A DNA stretch of 64,000 nt from Candidatus Saccharimonadota bacterium (GTDB taxonomy: Bacteria; Patescibacteriota; Saccharimonadia; Saccharimonadales; UBA4665): contig DAIDIO010000004.1 of assembly GCA_027459325.1 (NCBI GenBank), positions 1 through 64,000 of the forward strand. The letters are read 5' to 3'. The position numbers and the translations under genes were made by a program. This document shows, in pieces, positions 1 to 8,317 of this stretch. A model generated the notes under the pieces. The model did not search any database. It was given only the letters and a program-made list of their open reading frames with translations, and had not been told where the DNA came from. Every line of letters starts with the position of its first letter. The stretch's first letter is position 1.

Positions 1-32
1 TTAACTAGAAATAATGAAAGTTCTAGGCAAGC

Positions 33-464
33 TTAACAATGCTGATGATGAGGATTTTTGTTCATTAAATATCGGTTTACTGGGACCGTAAAGATAAAGG
101 CAATTGATAGCGATAAGGCCAGGCCCCACCAGAATCTCGGCTGGCTAGCGGTTACATATAAAGCATTCGGAATAATGAGCTCTATAGTGTTATCGACAAT
201 TTCCATTGTGGCTATGGAAGCGGTATCAGTGGCGGCTGTTATTTTAAATGCCTCCCGAGCGGTTTGGGTATTTTTTCTGACGCCTCTATAGGTTAGTGAA
301 TAGCCGAAAACAAAGGCAAGGATAATTGCCAGCGGTAATCTGCCGAGTCTATGCCAGCCAAAGGCTGACGCAATAAACATACCTACAATCTCTCCAATGC
401 CACAGCCTATTAAACAGTGGGACGTATGGGTTATGGCTTGGCGGGTAGGTTTATCTAGCTTCAT
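33..464 (-). CDS. DUF4396-like integral membrane protein
   Basis: A 143-residue membrane protein. Near residues 13-26 it has a His/Cys-rich segment (HTSHCLIGCGIGE), which I recognise as the conserved core of DUF4396 proteins, followed by three or four hydrophobic segments and a His/Cys tail (NPHHQHC). The function of the family is not established; the His/Cys motifs suggest metal binding or sensing. It lies 8 nt downstream of the VIT-family transporter on the same strand, so the two are probably cotranscribed, which fits a metal-related role. The family assignment is from motif memory; the metal role is inference. Confidence 0.7.
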   Translation of the reverse strand: MKLDKPTRQAITHTSHCLIGCGIGEIVGMFIASAFGWHRLGRLPLAIILAFVFGYSLTYRGVRKNTQTAREAFKITAATDTASIATMEIVDNTIELIIPNALYVTASQPRFWWGLALSLSIAFIFTVPVNRYLMNKNPHHQHC

Positions 465-472
465 TAATTTCC

Positions 473-1183
473 TTACGAAATCGATCGGCCAACTAGGTGT
501 CCTATTAGTGCTGTAATGGCCATTGCTGCCCCGCCTCCTAGAAATACGCGTAAAGCAGCCTTTATTCTATGGCCGCCGCCAATGTAAGCTCCTATGGCGC
601 CAGAGACGGCTAAAGTAAGCAGCGAGAAGACTACAATAGCTATAGCGCCTTGATTCCGGCGAAAGATGATAGCGGCAAGTATTGGTAAGAAGGCGCCTAT
701 CGAGAAAGATCCAGCTGAAGCAAAAGCTGCAAGCGACGGATTGGCCAGATTATCTCTGTCTATACCTAATTCATCCCGCATATGAGCATCTTCGGCGTCA
801 TGTTTATGGAGCTGCTCGGCTACTTGCTTGGCCAGTTTTGCTTCAAGACCGCGATGTTCATAAATGTGGGCTAGTTCGGCAAGCTCGCCGTCAGGATTGG
901 ACTCTAGCGAACGGCGCTCTATATCAAGGTCGGCCCGTTCTGAATCGCGTTGAGAGCTCACCGACACATACTCACCTACTGCCATAGATAAAGCACCGGC
1001 AGATAAAGCTGCTATGCCTGCAGTCAAGATGGTGTGTTTACTGGCTTCAGCAGCCAGTACGCCAAGCATGATGCTGGCAACTGATACCACACCATCATTA
1101 ACACCAAGTACTGCCGCTCTTAACCAATTGGCTCGACCAGATTTATGCTGCTCCTCAGGATGCGGACTTTCTATTTTACTCAT
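473..1183 (-). CDS. VIT1/CCC1 family iron/manganese transporter
   Basis: A 236-residue protein of the VIT1/CCC1 family, which moves Fe(II) or Mn(II) across membranes. The N-terminal segment (VLGVNDGVVSVASIMLGV, about residues 26-43) is the family signature. It is followed by a second helix containing GALSMAVGEYVS, an acidic amphipathic insert (about residues 80-145, rich in Asp, Glu and His, typical of the metal-binding cytosolic domain), and three C-terminal hydrophobic helices. Length is normal for the family. It heads a two-gene unit with the DUF4396 gene. An extended -10 element lies 6 nt upstream of the ATG and there is no Shine-Dalgarno sequence, so the mRNA is probably leaderless. Confidence 0.88.
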   Translation of the reverse strand: MSKIESPHPEEQHKSGRANWLRAAVLGVNDGVVSVASIMLGVLAAEASKHTILTAGIAALSAGALSMAVGEYVSVSSQRDSERADLDIERRSLESNPDGELAELAHIYEHRGLEAKLAKQVAEQLHKHDAEDAHMRDELGIDRDNLANPSLAAFASAGSFSIGAFLPILAAIIFRRNQGAIAIVVFSLLTLAVSGAIGAYIGGGHRIKAALRVFLGGGAAMAITALIGHLVGRSIS

Positions 1184-1189
1184 TGTTTA

Positions 1190-1198
1190 ATCATATCA
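1190..1198 (-). promoter_or_regulatory. extended -10 element (TGATATGAT) of the VIT gene
   Basis: Read on the minus strand, TGA-TATGAT ends 6 nt before the ATG at 1183. The spacing puts the likely transcription start at or next to the ATG. No clear -35 box and no Shine-Dalgarno sequence are seen. Confidence 0.45.
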
Positions 1199-1257
1199 AT
1201 AACTATGGTTTTATAGGAAGATGAGATTGTTATTATATGCAAGTCATTAGCTGTAAT

Positions 1258-1830
1258 TCAAGAATCAGCTGGCGGTGGCGCCGGCGCTTGCTCAAACCAA
1301 ATATAGGCCGGTATAGGAGTAGTTAGACTTTCTGTTGTCCCGTTAACTAATCCCGAGTCACAAAAGACGTATTTTGCTGCCGGGCGTCCATTGCTTGTAT
1401 CTATTCCACTACGAACACCAAGACAGTCCCAGGAAAGTGCGGTTATCTCTTGCTGTAGTTGCTCTAATTCCTGATCTAGGACGGTGAGTTCTTCGTCTTT
1501 TCGGGCAATTATTTCTGCCATTTTTGACATAACATCTTCGATCGACATTCGTGACATAAGATGTTGTTCAAACGCTTCGCCCTGCTCTCCCATTAAGGCT
1601 ACTAGGAAATTCTTCTCAACGTCTTTAGCTAGTAATAGTTTTGCTGCCCGTGCGAGGATCATTCGCTGTACCGGACAAAGTGTGCACTTAGACGCAATGT
1701 TTGGAAGATCTTCTATATCATATTTAGCCGGAGCTAGGTTAAAAACAAAACTGCATTCTATCTGTTCAACAGGTGCTGTATTCGATCCAGATTCAATTTC
1801 GCCTAAATCTTCTTCCCAGTATTCTCTCAT
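1258..1830 (-). CDS. hypothetical protein with coiled coil
   Basis: I do not recognise this 190-residue protein. It has an acidic N-terminus, a CTLCP motif near residue 50 that could hold one pair of metal ligands, and a strongly heptad-like stretch at about residues 105-132 (KMAEIIARKDEELTVL and onward) that predicts a coiled coil. The C-terminus is Pro-rich. It stands alone between the VIT gene and the flavin operon. The ATG at 1830 is the only good start; no Shine-Dalgarno sequence is visible. Confidence 0.6.
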   Translation of the reverse strand: MREYWEEDLGEIESGSNTAPVEQIECSFVFNLAPAKYDIEDLPNIASKCTLCPVQRMILARAAKLLLAKDVEKNFLVALMGEQGEAFEQHLMSRMSIEDVMSKMAEIIARKDEELTVLDQELEQLQQEITALSWDCLGVRSGIDTSNGRPAAKYVFCDSGLVNGTTESLTTPIPAYIWFEQAPAPPPADS

Positions 1831-2057
1831 GTAGATAATATTACTGAATTGAGAGTAAACGGCAAGCTAAACCAAAATAAAAGTTGCTTATAATAATAAT
1901 TTATTTAGTATTTCGTGATATATATAATCTCAGAATTGCTTTACAAATAAGTACTCTGCGTTGACTATAAAATGAGCGGGGCTCTTCTTTAGTCCCTAAA
2001 ATCAATAGAACCAAAGAGGTTTATAGAACGAAAGCAACTCTAATTAATTTTGTTTTT

Positions 2058-3599
2058 TTATGCATAGCCTTGGAAGAAGTCGACCTTAACCCTAGAGTGA
2101 TGAACGCCAAGTTCATGAAGGGCTGCCTGAACGGATTCTACCATTGAGTGAGTTCCGGATATATAAAAATGGCAATCTTCATAATCCGGAATGTACTTAT
2201 GGATAGAGTCAGCCGTTACTAAGCCTGAAACTGTATATGGCTGGTCGTTGACATATTTAGGATCGGATACCATGTAAATAGTGTTTATCCCGAGGGATGT
2301 GCGAGCGGCATCAAATACGTCTTTATAGGCAAAGCTTTCATTATTTTTGGCTGCGTAAATTATACGAACAGGTCGTTTTTCTTGGTTATCTAGAAGAAAC
2401 TTTATCATGCTGCGAAATGGTGTTATGCCTATGCCGCCAGCTATAAAAACAAGTTTTATGTCCTTATTCTTCGGCATTATAAAATCACCAGCAATTTGGG
2501 ACGCCACGATGGGAGTGGATTTATTCATGTCCAGCATAGCCGTCTTATAGCTACTACTCTTTTCGTAAAACTTTACTCCAATTTTTACTTCTTCTTCGGT
2601 AGGAGAAGAGGATAAAGTGAACCATCTACGACTGCCTCGGCTATCGGGGTTGGTGTGAGGAAGGGTCCATTCCATGTACTGACCTGGCTCATAAGCCAGC
2701 GGTAAATCCGGAGTGAAAGAAAACTCTAGAGTGTCTTGAGCAATTTTTACTTTATCGATCAGTGACGGGAATAATTTTGTCTTAGAGCTGACCAGGTAAG
2801 CAAAGATATTACCAATAATTAAAGCAATTTCAGGTGTCGTATAGAAGCTGCCAAAATGTACTTGCGGGGCAATCAGTACCCCAACTAAAACTGCATAGAT
2901 GATTTGTTTGTTCCTGGTCGTAGGAGAGGTATAGGGTTCGGTTAACATAACAAAGCCTAAGAAGAATAAAGGAGAGCTAAGCACCATGTTTTGTAAGCCA
3001 ATTAATAAATTGACATTATCAATGACTGTATAAATCAAGGTGGTAATTGTCGAGGCCAGTAAAAAACTACCAACCATATATTCCCGACGAACTTTTCTGG
3101 TAATCAGTATTCCACCTACTATAACAAACGGTAGCATTACGGCCGTACCAATCCACCAGCTGGCATTTTGTTTGGGGCCTAATGCTGTTAAAACGACGGC
3201 TATAGCTGCTGGGTTAAAAATATGCTTTTCTTTGACATTAAGGATGTATTTAGAAGAGATGGCTAAACCAGAAGCGGCTAACAAAAACAAAAAGCCGTAA
3301 TGCCCTAGCGACGGAGGAATTATTAAGGCTAATATCAGGGCTGTTAAAATTGATGATTCAGGATTTATAGGAGCTTCGAATATATTGGCAAAAACTTTAT
3401 TGATGAGCCAGCATGCAATGATCAGAATGATTGCCACCATTGCCATCTGAATGGCATTGTAATGTAATACGCCAATGGCGCTTAAGCCAATTGCGGCCAC
3501 CAATAAGCCGCCCAAATAGTACATAAGCAGTCGGTACATCGATATGCCGTCTACTAAGTTGTCGATAGTATCAATCAATTTTTGCCACATATTTTTCAA
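2058..3599 (-). CDS. RnfD/NqrB-like membrane domain fused to FNR-type flavin reductase
   Basis: A 513-residue fusion. Residues about 20-290 form a polytopic membrane domain of the NQR2/RnfD/RnfE type, with the conserved FNPAA segment and MLTEPYTSP loop. Residues about 295-513 form a ferredoxin-NADP reductase-like module with the FAD motif RRWFTLSS, the nucleotide-binding GGIGITP loop and a C-terminal YISGTHSMVES segment. No 2Fe-2S cysteine cluster is present, and I do not see the SGAT flavinylation motif in the membrane domain. It would take electrons from NAD(P)H in the cytoplasm and pass them through the membrane. It overlaps the end of apbE by 29 nt and is the last gene of the flavin operon. 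Confidence 0.85.
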   Translation of the reverse strand: MKNMWQKLIDTIDNLVDGISMYRLLMYYLGGLLVAAIGLSAIGVLHYNAIQMAMVAIILIIACWLINKVFANIFEAPINPESSILTALILALIIPPSLGHYGFLFLLAASGLAISSKYILNVKEKHIFNPAAIAVVLTALGPKQNASWWIGTAVMLPFVIVGGILITRKVRREYMVGSFLLASTITTLIYTVIDNVNLLIGLQNMVLSSPLFFLGFVMLTEPYTSPTTRNKQIIYAVLVGVLIAPQVHFGSFYTTPEIALIIGNIFAYLVSSKTKLFPSLIDKVKIAQDTLEFSFTPDLPLAYEPGQYMEWTLPHTNPDSRGSRRWFTLSSSPTEEEVKIGVKFYEKSSSYKTAMLDMNKSTPIVASQIAGDFIMPKNKDIKLVFIAGGIGITPFRSMIKFLLDNQEKRPVRIIYAAKNNESFAYKDVFDAARTSLGINTIYMVSDPKYVNDQPYTVSGLVTADSIHKYIPDYEDCHFYISGTHSMVESVQAALHELGVHHSRVKVDFFQGYA

Positions 3600-4314
3600 A
3601 TCCTTCAGTATAAGTTGCTATTTGTTTATCATCAATCTGGTAACCTTCAAACCCAGGCAGGGCATCAATAAAGGCAATGCCAAATTTACCCATAGCGAAT
3701 GCCGCTGTTGCAAAACGATCGGCTTCATAAACATCTGGGCCAATTACCGTTAAGCTTTTGATGGAGTTAACTTTCTTAAAATTATCAAGAGGGTTATAAA
3801 TGTGGTCACCCCGTACGTATGTACCGGAAGTAGCTACTCCTTGGTTGTGAATGGTTATAACCTTAACAATTTCAGTAGTTTTAAAGGGATTACGGATACC
3901 GATTTTCCAAGGCGAGCCGGGTTTGAAGTTGCCTTGTGCTTGGATATCCCCCCCGGCTTCAATAAAGAAATTGTTAAAGCCGCGTGCTTTAAGTTGGTGG
4001 CTAGCTTGATTGATAGCCCAGCCTTTGACTAGACCGGAGGGGTCAAGCTTATCGCCATGAGTGATATTAAAATAACCGTTAGATTGTTGTTTGGTTTGTT
4101 CGCAGAGTTTTAATATTTCGCGAAACTCTTTAGACCATTTATCCTTCGCCAAACCGGCATTAACCTTAGAAAGCTCGCTAGTATTTTTATACGGGCTATA
4201 TTTTTCATCAATTTCTTTGAAATAATTGAATACTTGGTCAAGATCAGAAGAGCTAGCTTTATCGGCTATTTCTACCGTGATTGGCATGCCCATAATTATT
4301 TTAGTATTCTTCAC
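3571..4314 (-). CDS. apbE: FAD:protein FMN transferase (ApbE)
   Basis: An ApbE-family flavin transferase that attaches FMN covalently to Thr in SGAT-type motifs of target proteins. Visible features are LDPSGLVKGWAI (the family DxgGigKG-like segment), EAGGDIQAQG, the GVATSG strand and the VYEADRFATAAFAMG region (family DAla-T motif). An earlier in-frame GTG at 4383 would overlap the upstream gene by 62 nt; the GTG at 4314, just past the upstream stop, gives a better N-terminus (KNTKIIMGMPITVEI). The immediate neighbour upstream carries the SGAT acceptor motif, so substrate and enzyme are encoded together. Confidence 0.87.
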   Translation of the reverse strand: MKNTKIIMGMPITVEIADKASSSDLDQVFNYFKEIDEKYSPYKNTSELSKVNAGLAKDKWSKEFREILKLCEQTKQQSNGYFNITHGDKLDPSGLVKGWAINQASHQLKARGFNNFFIEAGGDIQAQGNFKPGSPWKIGIRNPFKTTEIVKVITIHNQGVATSGTYVRGDHIYNPLDNFKKVNSIKSLTVIGPDVYEADRFATAAFAMGKFGIAFIDALPGFEGYQIDDKQIATYTEGFEKYVAKID

Positions 4315-4321
4315 TTTAGAT

Positions 4322-4825
4322 TTAAGCCTGGGATAATGCTGATTGTAAGGATTGCTGAAAAGCTTGAGAAGTAAATGTCGCACCCGATATTATTTGAACG
4401 TTTGAGCTCTGAGACTGGATAGTTTCCTGTTTCAGATATGGCATTGCTTGCTGATTGATTATTACAGAGGTTTGATGGCTATTAGGATACTGCAAAAACT
4501 TTACATCGGTTATTTTACTGCCAGATATTGTCACTGCCACTTGGACATTACCATAATAAGCATTGGCGACGCTGCCTTTGTATGTACCGTCTTTATATGA
4601 GCTGGTCGTTGGGCTGCTAGTGCCCGAACTAACTGTGGAACTAGAAGAAGTATTGGTAGTAGCAGTAGTTCCGCTAGCTACATTACTTGATGGGGCCGTC
4701 TTAGTAGATCCACTGTTTTTCTTTAGCGACGCTGGCTTACCAACAATGGGACTTATGTGACGAATACCAAGACTATAAATCCCAAAAAGCACAAGTACAG
4801 CTATACCGGTAACATATTTTTTCAT
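4322..4825 (-). CDS. FMN-binding domain protein (RnfG/NqrC-like), ApbE substrate
   Basis: A 167-residue protein with one N-terminal membrane anchor (about residues 5-24), a Ser/Thr-rich linker (about 38-76), and a C-terminal FMN-binding domain (about 78-165). The motif SGATFTS at 147-153 is the flavinylation site used by ApbE, with Thr150 the expected acceptor. The topology puts the flavin domain outside the membrane. It is the first gene of the operon followed by apbE and the RnfD-FNR fusion, so it is the likely terminal carrier of electrons moved outward. The start ATG at 4825 has a -10-like TTTAAT about 7 nt upstream. Confidence 0.87.
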   Translation of the reverse strand: MKKYVTGIAVLVLFGIYSLGIRHISPIVGKPASLKKNSGSTKTAPSSNVASGTTATTNTSSSSTVSSGTSSPTTSSYKDGTYKGSVANAYYGNVQVAVTISGSKITDVKFLQYPNSHQTSVIINQQAMPYLKQETIQSQSSNVQIISGATFTSQAFQQSLQSALSQA

Positions 4826-4994
4826 ACGCTTGATTAAAAGGTAACCTTATTTATATTGGTAGTATATTGCCACGTAAGACTTAGAATTCGCTGATAAGTA
4901 TGTTTAACACTAAGAATATTGTAGCCTTTTATGACCCGATTAGTAATAGGCTGATTGGAATTTAATGAGGGTTCTTATTTAAGAGACTAGTTTA

Positions 4995-5528
4995 TTAAGA
5001 CGAGATGATCAGATGTAATAATTGGGTTGTGTAAGCCCGTGCACCTTCATTAAAAGGCTGTCTTCGTGATGGATGGATAATTTGAAGGTTAGATTTGGTA
5101 TCACCCATGACCCAAACAAAATCCATTAAGCCCCACTCTTCTAGGGGCTTATATTGATTTCGATTCTTCATGGTTGCAGCAATATCTGTTAGCAGGTCTT
5201 TATAAAATCCAGGATGCTCGGTTTCAGACTGAAGAGCACGCTCATGTAGATCTTCTACTGTATCATTACGTGAGCCAATCAGCATATGGCTACCGCCTAT
5301 TCGCATTGCTACTCTCCACAGCTGTTTACGACGAGACAATTCTGATATTCCCATGTAGGCGATTGACTTGCTTTCGGGCGTATCATTATCCGGCCAGAAT
5401 TCAATAAAAGTTACATCAGGGTCAATGCTTACAACCTTGCCCATCTGTGCTCGATCCGGGACTCTTAAAGCAGGCGAAAGATGTCGAGTAGATAGATTTT
5501 GACTAGCTTCTGCCGATAATGCTGACAT
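4995..5528 (-). CDS. hypothetical protein
   Basis: A soluble 177-residue protein that I do not recognise. It contains mixed alpha/beta-like sequence with Trp-rich segments (FIEFWPDND, WGLMDFVWVMGD) and no membrane segment, signal peptide or obvious catalytic motif. It is monocistronic, between the flavin operon and the HD hydrolase gene. The downstream 165 bp and upstream 160 bp carry no recognisable feature. Confidence 0.55.
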   Translation of the reverse strand: MSALSAEASQNLSTRHLSPALRVPDRAQMGKVVSIDPDVTFIEFWPDNDTPESKSIAYMGISELSRRKQLWRVAMRIGGSHMLIGSRNDTVEDLHERALQSETEHPGFYKDLLTDIAATMKNRNQYKPLEEWGLMDFVWVMGDTKSNLQIIHPSRRQPFNEGARAYTTQLLHLIISS

Positions 5529-5695
5529 TGTTTATTTGCTTTACGTGCTTATGTTTATCATTATGCACCTGTTTTTGTTTTTGTCTACTGCGCTCTTAGG
5601 CATATTTTACATAAACCCTTAATATCCTTACTAATAAAAATGTTTACTATAAAAGATGTATAAGATTTTATCTTTATAACTGCTCTACGATGTAG

Positions 5696-6184
5696 CTACT
5701 TATCAACGTGTGGCAGATGATGACGAAGCAAAGCAATATTTGCAGAGTACTCTAAAGCTCTTTCTATAAAATTTTGGTCAGCTGACTTAGAAGAATTCAG
5801 TATAGTCCAGGCGAAATTAAAAGATGAGTCTGCAAATTTATCGACTATAGCTATTTTATTTAATAAAATACCGGCCATATAATCTTCATGCAGTTGTCCT
5901 GGAATTTTACCGATGATATTCATCGCCTGAACTAATTCTAGAGGCATGCCTTCGGCTATCAATTCCTCGTCCGTTATAGTAGTGTCTTCTTTAATATCGT
6001 GTAAGTAACCTCCGGCAACGTATAGCGCACCGTATCCCATCCGGCGGACAATATTTGCTATGGGTTCTAAATGCATTTTGAAGTATGAGTCATTTCCGAA
6101 ATGATGTGCCTGCCCTTCATGGGCTTTCTCTGCGATCTGGGCAGCTTTTATTACTAAAGCTTCGCCTTCAAGGGGTTGTGTCAT
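5696..6184 (-). CDS. HD-domain (RelA/SpoT hydrolase-like) protein
   Basis: A 162-residue protein resembling the stand-alone (p)ppGpp hydrolase or HD phosphohydrolase domain of RelA/SpoT. It has the ordered motifs AHEGQAHHFG (about residues 16-25), HLEPIANIVRRM (33-44), the HD pair in AGGYLHDIKEDTTIT (about 57-71) and a late Asp in IVDKFAD. No synthetase or regulatory domain is present, so it would be a small alarmone hydrolase (MESH1-like size) or a related nucleotidase. It lies next to the helicase/MazG genes but has its own promoter-like element (TGA-TAAAGT, 6 nt upstream of the ATG). Confidence 0.75.
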   Translation of the reverse strand: MTQPLEGEALVIKAAQIAEKAHEGQAHHFGNDSYFKMHLEPIANIVRRMGYGALYVAGGYLHDIKEDTTITDEELIAEGMPLELVQAMNIIGKIPGQLHEDYMAGILLNKIAIVDKFADSSFNFAWTILNSSKSADQNFIERALEYSANIALLRHHLPHVDK

Positions 6185-6196
6185 GAAATAACTTTA

Positions 6197-6213
6197 TCAC
6201 AAAACAATTGTGA
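6197..6213. promoter_or_regulatory. inverted repeat TCACAA-N5-TTGTGA upstream of HD gene
   Basis: Perfect 6-bp arms with a 5-bp spacer, overlapping the extended -10 region of the HD-domain gene. The position suggests an operator for a dimeric regulator. No regulator can be assigned. Confidence 0.35.
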
Positions 6214-6272
6214 GAATGGTCTAGGCATTCCTTTACACCTAAATATTAACGTTAGAATTTGATTAATTGTGG

Positions 6273-7859
6273 TTAATTCTTAACAACATTTAATCTGTTA
6301 AGAATGTAATTCTCTAAGTCCTTGTCTACGCAATGGATAAAGGTACCTAAAATACCTCTGGTAAGTAATGTTTTATATATATTTAGAATATATCCCTCCA
6401 GCTCGCCGTAATCTGTTATTGATCTTTTGCCGTTAAAATCCATATATTTTTTCTTGTCGACTATTATTCTTTTTGTAAGTTTATCGTATTTAAGCTCTGG
6501 TCCTATGATTACGCCGACATAGTTAAGGTCATAACCTTGAACGGTGTGTATGCAGCCTACTTCATTAACGGCGTTTTTTGAATTTACCCAATCTATGTTA
6601 GTGCTGTTCCAGCGTAATTTTAGACCATCAAGATCTATATCATAATCGTTTTCGTCTTTTGAATTTTTTGTGTTCCAGTTCCAGGCATATCCAGCAACTA
6701 ACCTGGCTAAACCATGTTTATTATTTAAGGCTATGATAGTATCTCTCATTTGATTAATGTTGGTAAAGTAACGAAAATCGTAACCCTTAAATTTAGGTGC
6801 TGTAGTCTGGTTATTAGAGAATAATGACGAAATGAATTTAATATAGTCATCACCACCTCTTACTCTTAATTGGCTAGAGAGATGATAATGCTTGGAGCTT
6901 AATGAGCTTATTTGCTCCTCTCTAATATCACCGGGTACTACAGATTGATTTTTGTCGTACAGTAATACTTGAGATTTGGATGCTTTCAAAATCCAGTCTA
7001 ATTGTGTTCCATTACTGCCTAGTTCGTAATATCTGTTTGCATTATCGTACGAACTATAGCTACTAAGGTTTACTCTTCTTCGTAATCTGTGCGCTTCATC
7101 TACTATTAGAAGATCAAAATGTTTACCTACTACATCACTCGGCCCCATGACCATCGCTGAATTCAGACCTTTAACCTTGGAAAAGACTTTCTTTAGTGTT
7201 TTTCTAAGGGATGTCATTGGTATTACAAGTCCAATTTTGTAATCTCTTGTTGCTTCTTCTTGTGTAATGTATTTTGCTAAGTAAACTGCTAATACTGATT
7301 TACCCGTTCCAGGCTCCCCGTTAACAATATGTGTTATTTGTTCACCGCTAATCATTGAGCCAAAAATTGCTTTTACAATATCTAACTGTTCGTGTGTTAA
7401 GGCTTTATAAGGCGAGTACTTAAATAAGTCACTGTTTTGTAATTGTATTAAGTCATTCTTAACAATTTCTAGCTTTTGAAGTTCTTTCCAGATTATATTT
7501 TCAAATTTAGCTTTATATAATTCCCGGTTAAAATAATTGTGATTTGAAAGTCCTTTATTTCCGTTCTGTAGCTTATACTTTCCGTCGGCCGCTATATATT
7601 CTATAAGGCGAGACTCTATGTCTAAAGCAGCAGATTTATTATATTCAGTATCGCTTATAATATAAGCGGTATCGAGTATTTGTCTGTCTGGATTATCTAG
7701 ATGTTGCTGGAATCGTTTTTTGGCATCGACGGTTTCACCAATATAAGCCTCATTAGTATTTTTTAATATATATACAACAGGCCAATCTTGTCCAAAAGGT
7801 GCCTCTTTAAGGCCGCTTAAGGTCTCTGGACTAAAATTGTACTTATATATTACGGGCAT
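6273..7859 (-). CDS. GIY-YIG nuclease domain fused to DUF2075/SF1-type helicase
   Basis: A 528-residue two-domain protein. Residues about 27-95 form a GIY-YIG nuclease domain (VVYIL at 28-32, YIGET at 39-43, Arg49, Glu82 as the likely metal ligand). Residues about 150-528 form a DUF2075/Schlafen-3-like P-loop helicase: Walker A GEPGTGKS at 181-188, Walker B LLIVDEAHRLR with Asp254-Glu255, and a late VQGYDLNYVGVIIG motif typical of DUF2075. It is 3 nt downstream of the MazG gene, so both are cotranslated or coupled. Such nuclease-helicase fusions are often associated with DNA repair or phage defence; the defence role here is inference from domains and neighbours. Confidence 0.85.
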   Translation of the reverse strand: MPVIYKYNFSPETLSGLKEAPFGQDWPVVYILKNTNEAYIGETVDAKKRFQQHLDNPDRQILDTAYIISDTEYNKSAALDIESRLIEYIAADGKYKLQNGNKGLSNHNYFNRELYKAKFENIIWKELQKLEIVKNDLIQLQNSDLFKYSPYKALTHEQLDIVKAIFGSMISGEQITHIVNGEPGTGKSVLAVYLAKYITQEEATRDYKIGLVIPMTSLRKTLKKVFSKVKGLNSAMVMGPSDVVGKHFDLLIVDEAHRLRRRVNLSSYSSYDNANRYYELGSNGTQLDWILKASKSQVLLYDKNQSVVPGDIREEQISSLSSKHYHLSSQLRVRGGDDYIKFISSLFSNNQTTAPKFKGYDFRYFTNINQMRDTIIALNNKHGLARLVAGYAWNWNTKNSKDENDYDIDLDGLKLRWNSTNIDWVNSKNAVNEVGCIHTVQGYDLNYVGVIIGPELKYDKLTKRIIVDKKKYMDFNGKRSITDYGELEGYILNIYKTLLTRGILGTFIHCVDKDLENYILNRLNVVKN

Positions 7860-7862
7860 ACT

Positions 7863-8216
7863 TTACTCTAACTCAGTATATTTTATATGTTTGCCTTTTG
7901 CCTTAGCTACCGGATAATTAGCTTCATTAATATCCATTTTTTTAGTTAACGCACTTACTAAATCAATATCCAGATCGTTTGATATTAGTAATACCCAATA
8001 TAGAACATCGGCTAATTCGTAAGATATGTCATCTTTATGATGTTTTATGTGGGCTTTCATTTCTTTTTCATTTTTCCATTGAAAATGCTCCAGAAATTCT
8101 GAGGCCTCTAAAACTAGGGATATTGCTAGATCTTTTGGATTATGAAATTGCTTCCAGTCCCTGGCATTACGGAAAGCTAATACCCTCTCGCTAATAGCCG
8201 TAAGGTTTCTGTCCAT
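7863..8216 (-). CDS. MazG-like nucleotide pyrophosphohydrolase
   Basis: A 117-residue all-alpha NTP pyrophosphohydrolase of the MazG/RS21-C6 type. The metal ligands are visible as EASE (Glu37, Glu40) and ELAD (Glu67, Asp70), with the Trp/Phe-rich helix FLEHFQW between them. The family hydrolyses (d)NTPs to monophosphates and pyrophosphate. The gene heads a two-gene unit with the GIY-YIG helicase (3 nt gap). An extended -10 element (TGA-TAAAAT) ends 6 nt before the ATG, so the message is probably leaderless. Confidence 0.85.
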   Translation of the reverse strand: MDRNLTAISERVLAFRNARDWKQFHNPKDLAISLVLEASEFLEHFQWKNEKEMKAHIKHHKDDISYELADVLYWVLLISNDLDIDLVSALTKKMDINEANYPVAKAKGKHIKYTELE

Positions 8217-8317
8217 TGTTTGATTTTATCACAGACAATATTTACATGATTCTGTGGCTTTTTCACCGGGCAAAATAAGTATATATTTAATTAATAATAC
8301 CGTGCTATTCTGCAGTT
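8217..8317. promoter_or_regulatory. divergent promoter region between mazG-like and SRA-HNH genes
   Basis: Contains an extended -10 for the minus strand (TGATAAAAT, 8223-8231) and one for the plus strand (TGC-TATTCT, 8303-8311), each 6 nt from its ATG. An inverted repeat, CACAGA (8230-8235) and TCTGTG (8251-8256), lies between them and touches the minus-strand -10. The two defence-type units may therefore share an operator. Confidence 0.45.

Noticed and set aside
5-26. Inverted repeat CTAGAA...TTCTAG as a terminator for the DUF4396 gene
   Set aside because: Only 6 A/T-rich base pairs and no following T tract on the minus strand.
2700-3600. Second flavinylation site in the RnfD-like domain
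   Set aside because: No SGAT-type motif is present in the membrane domain.
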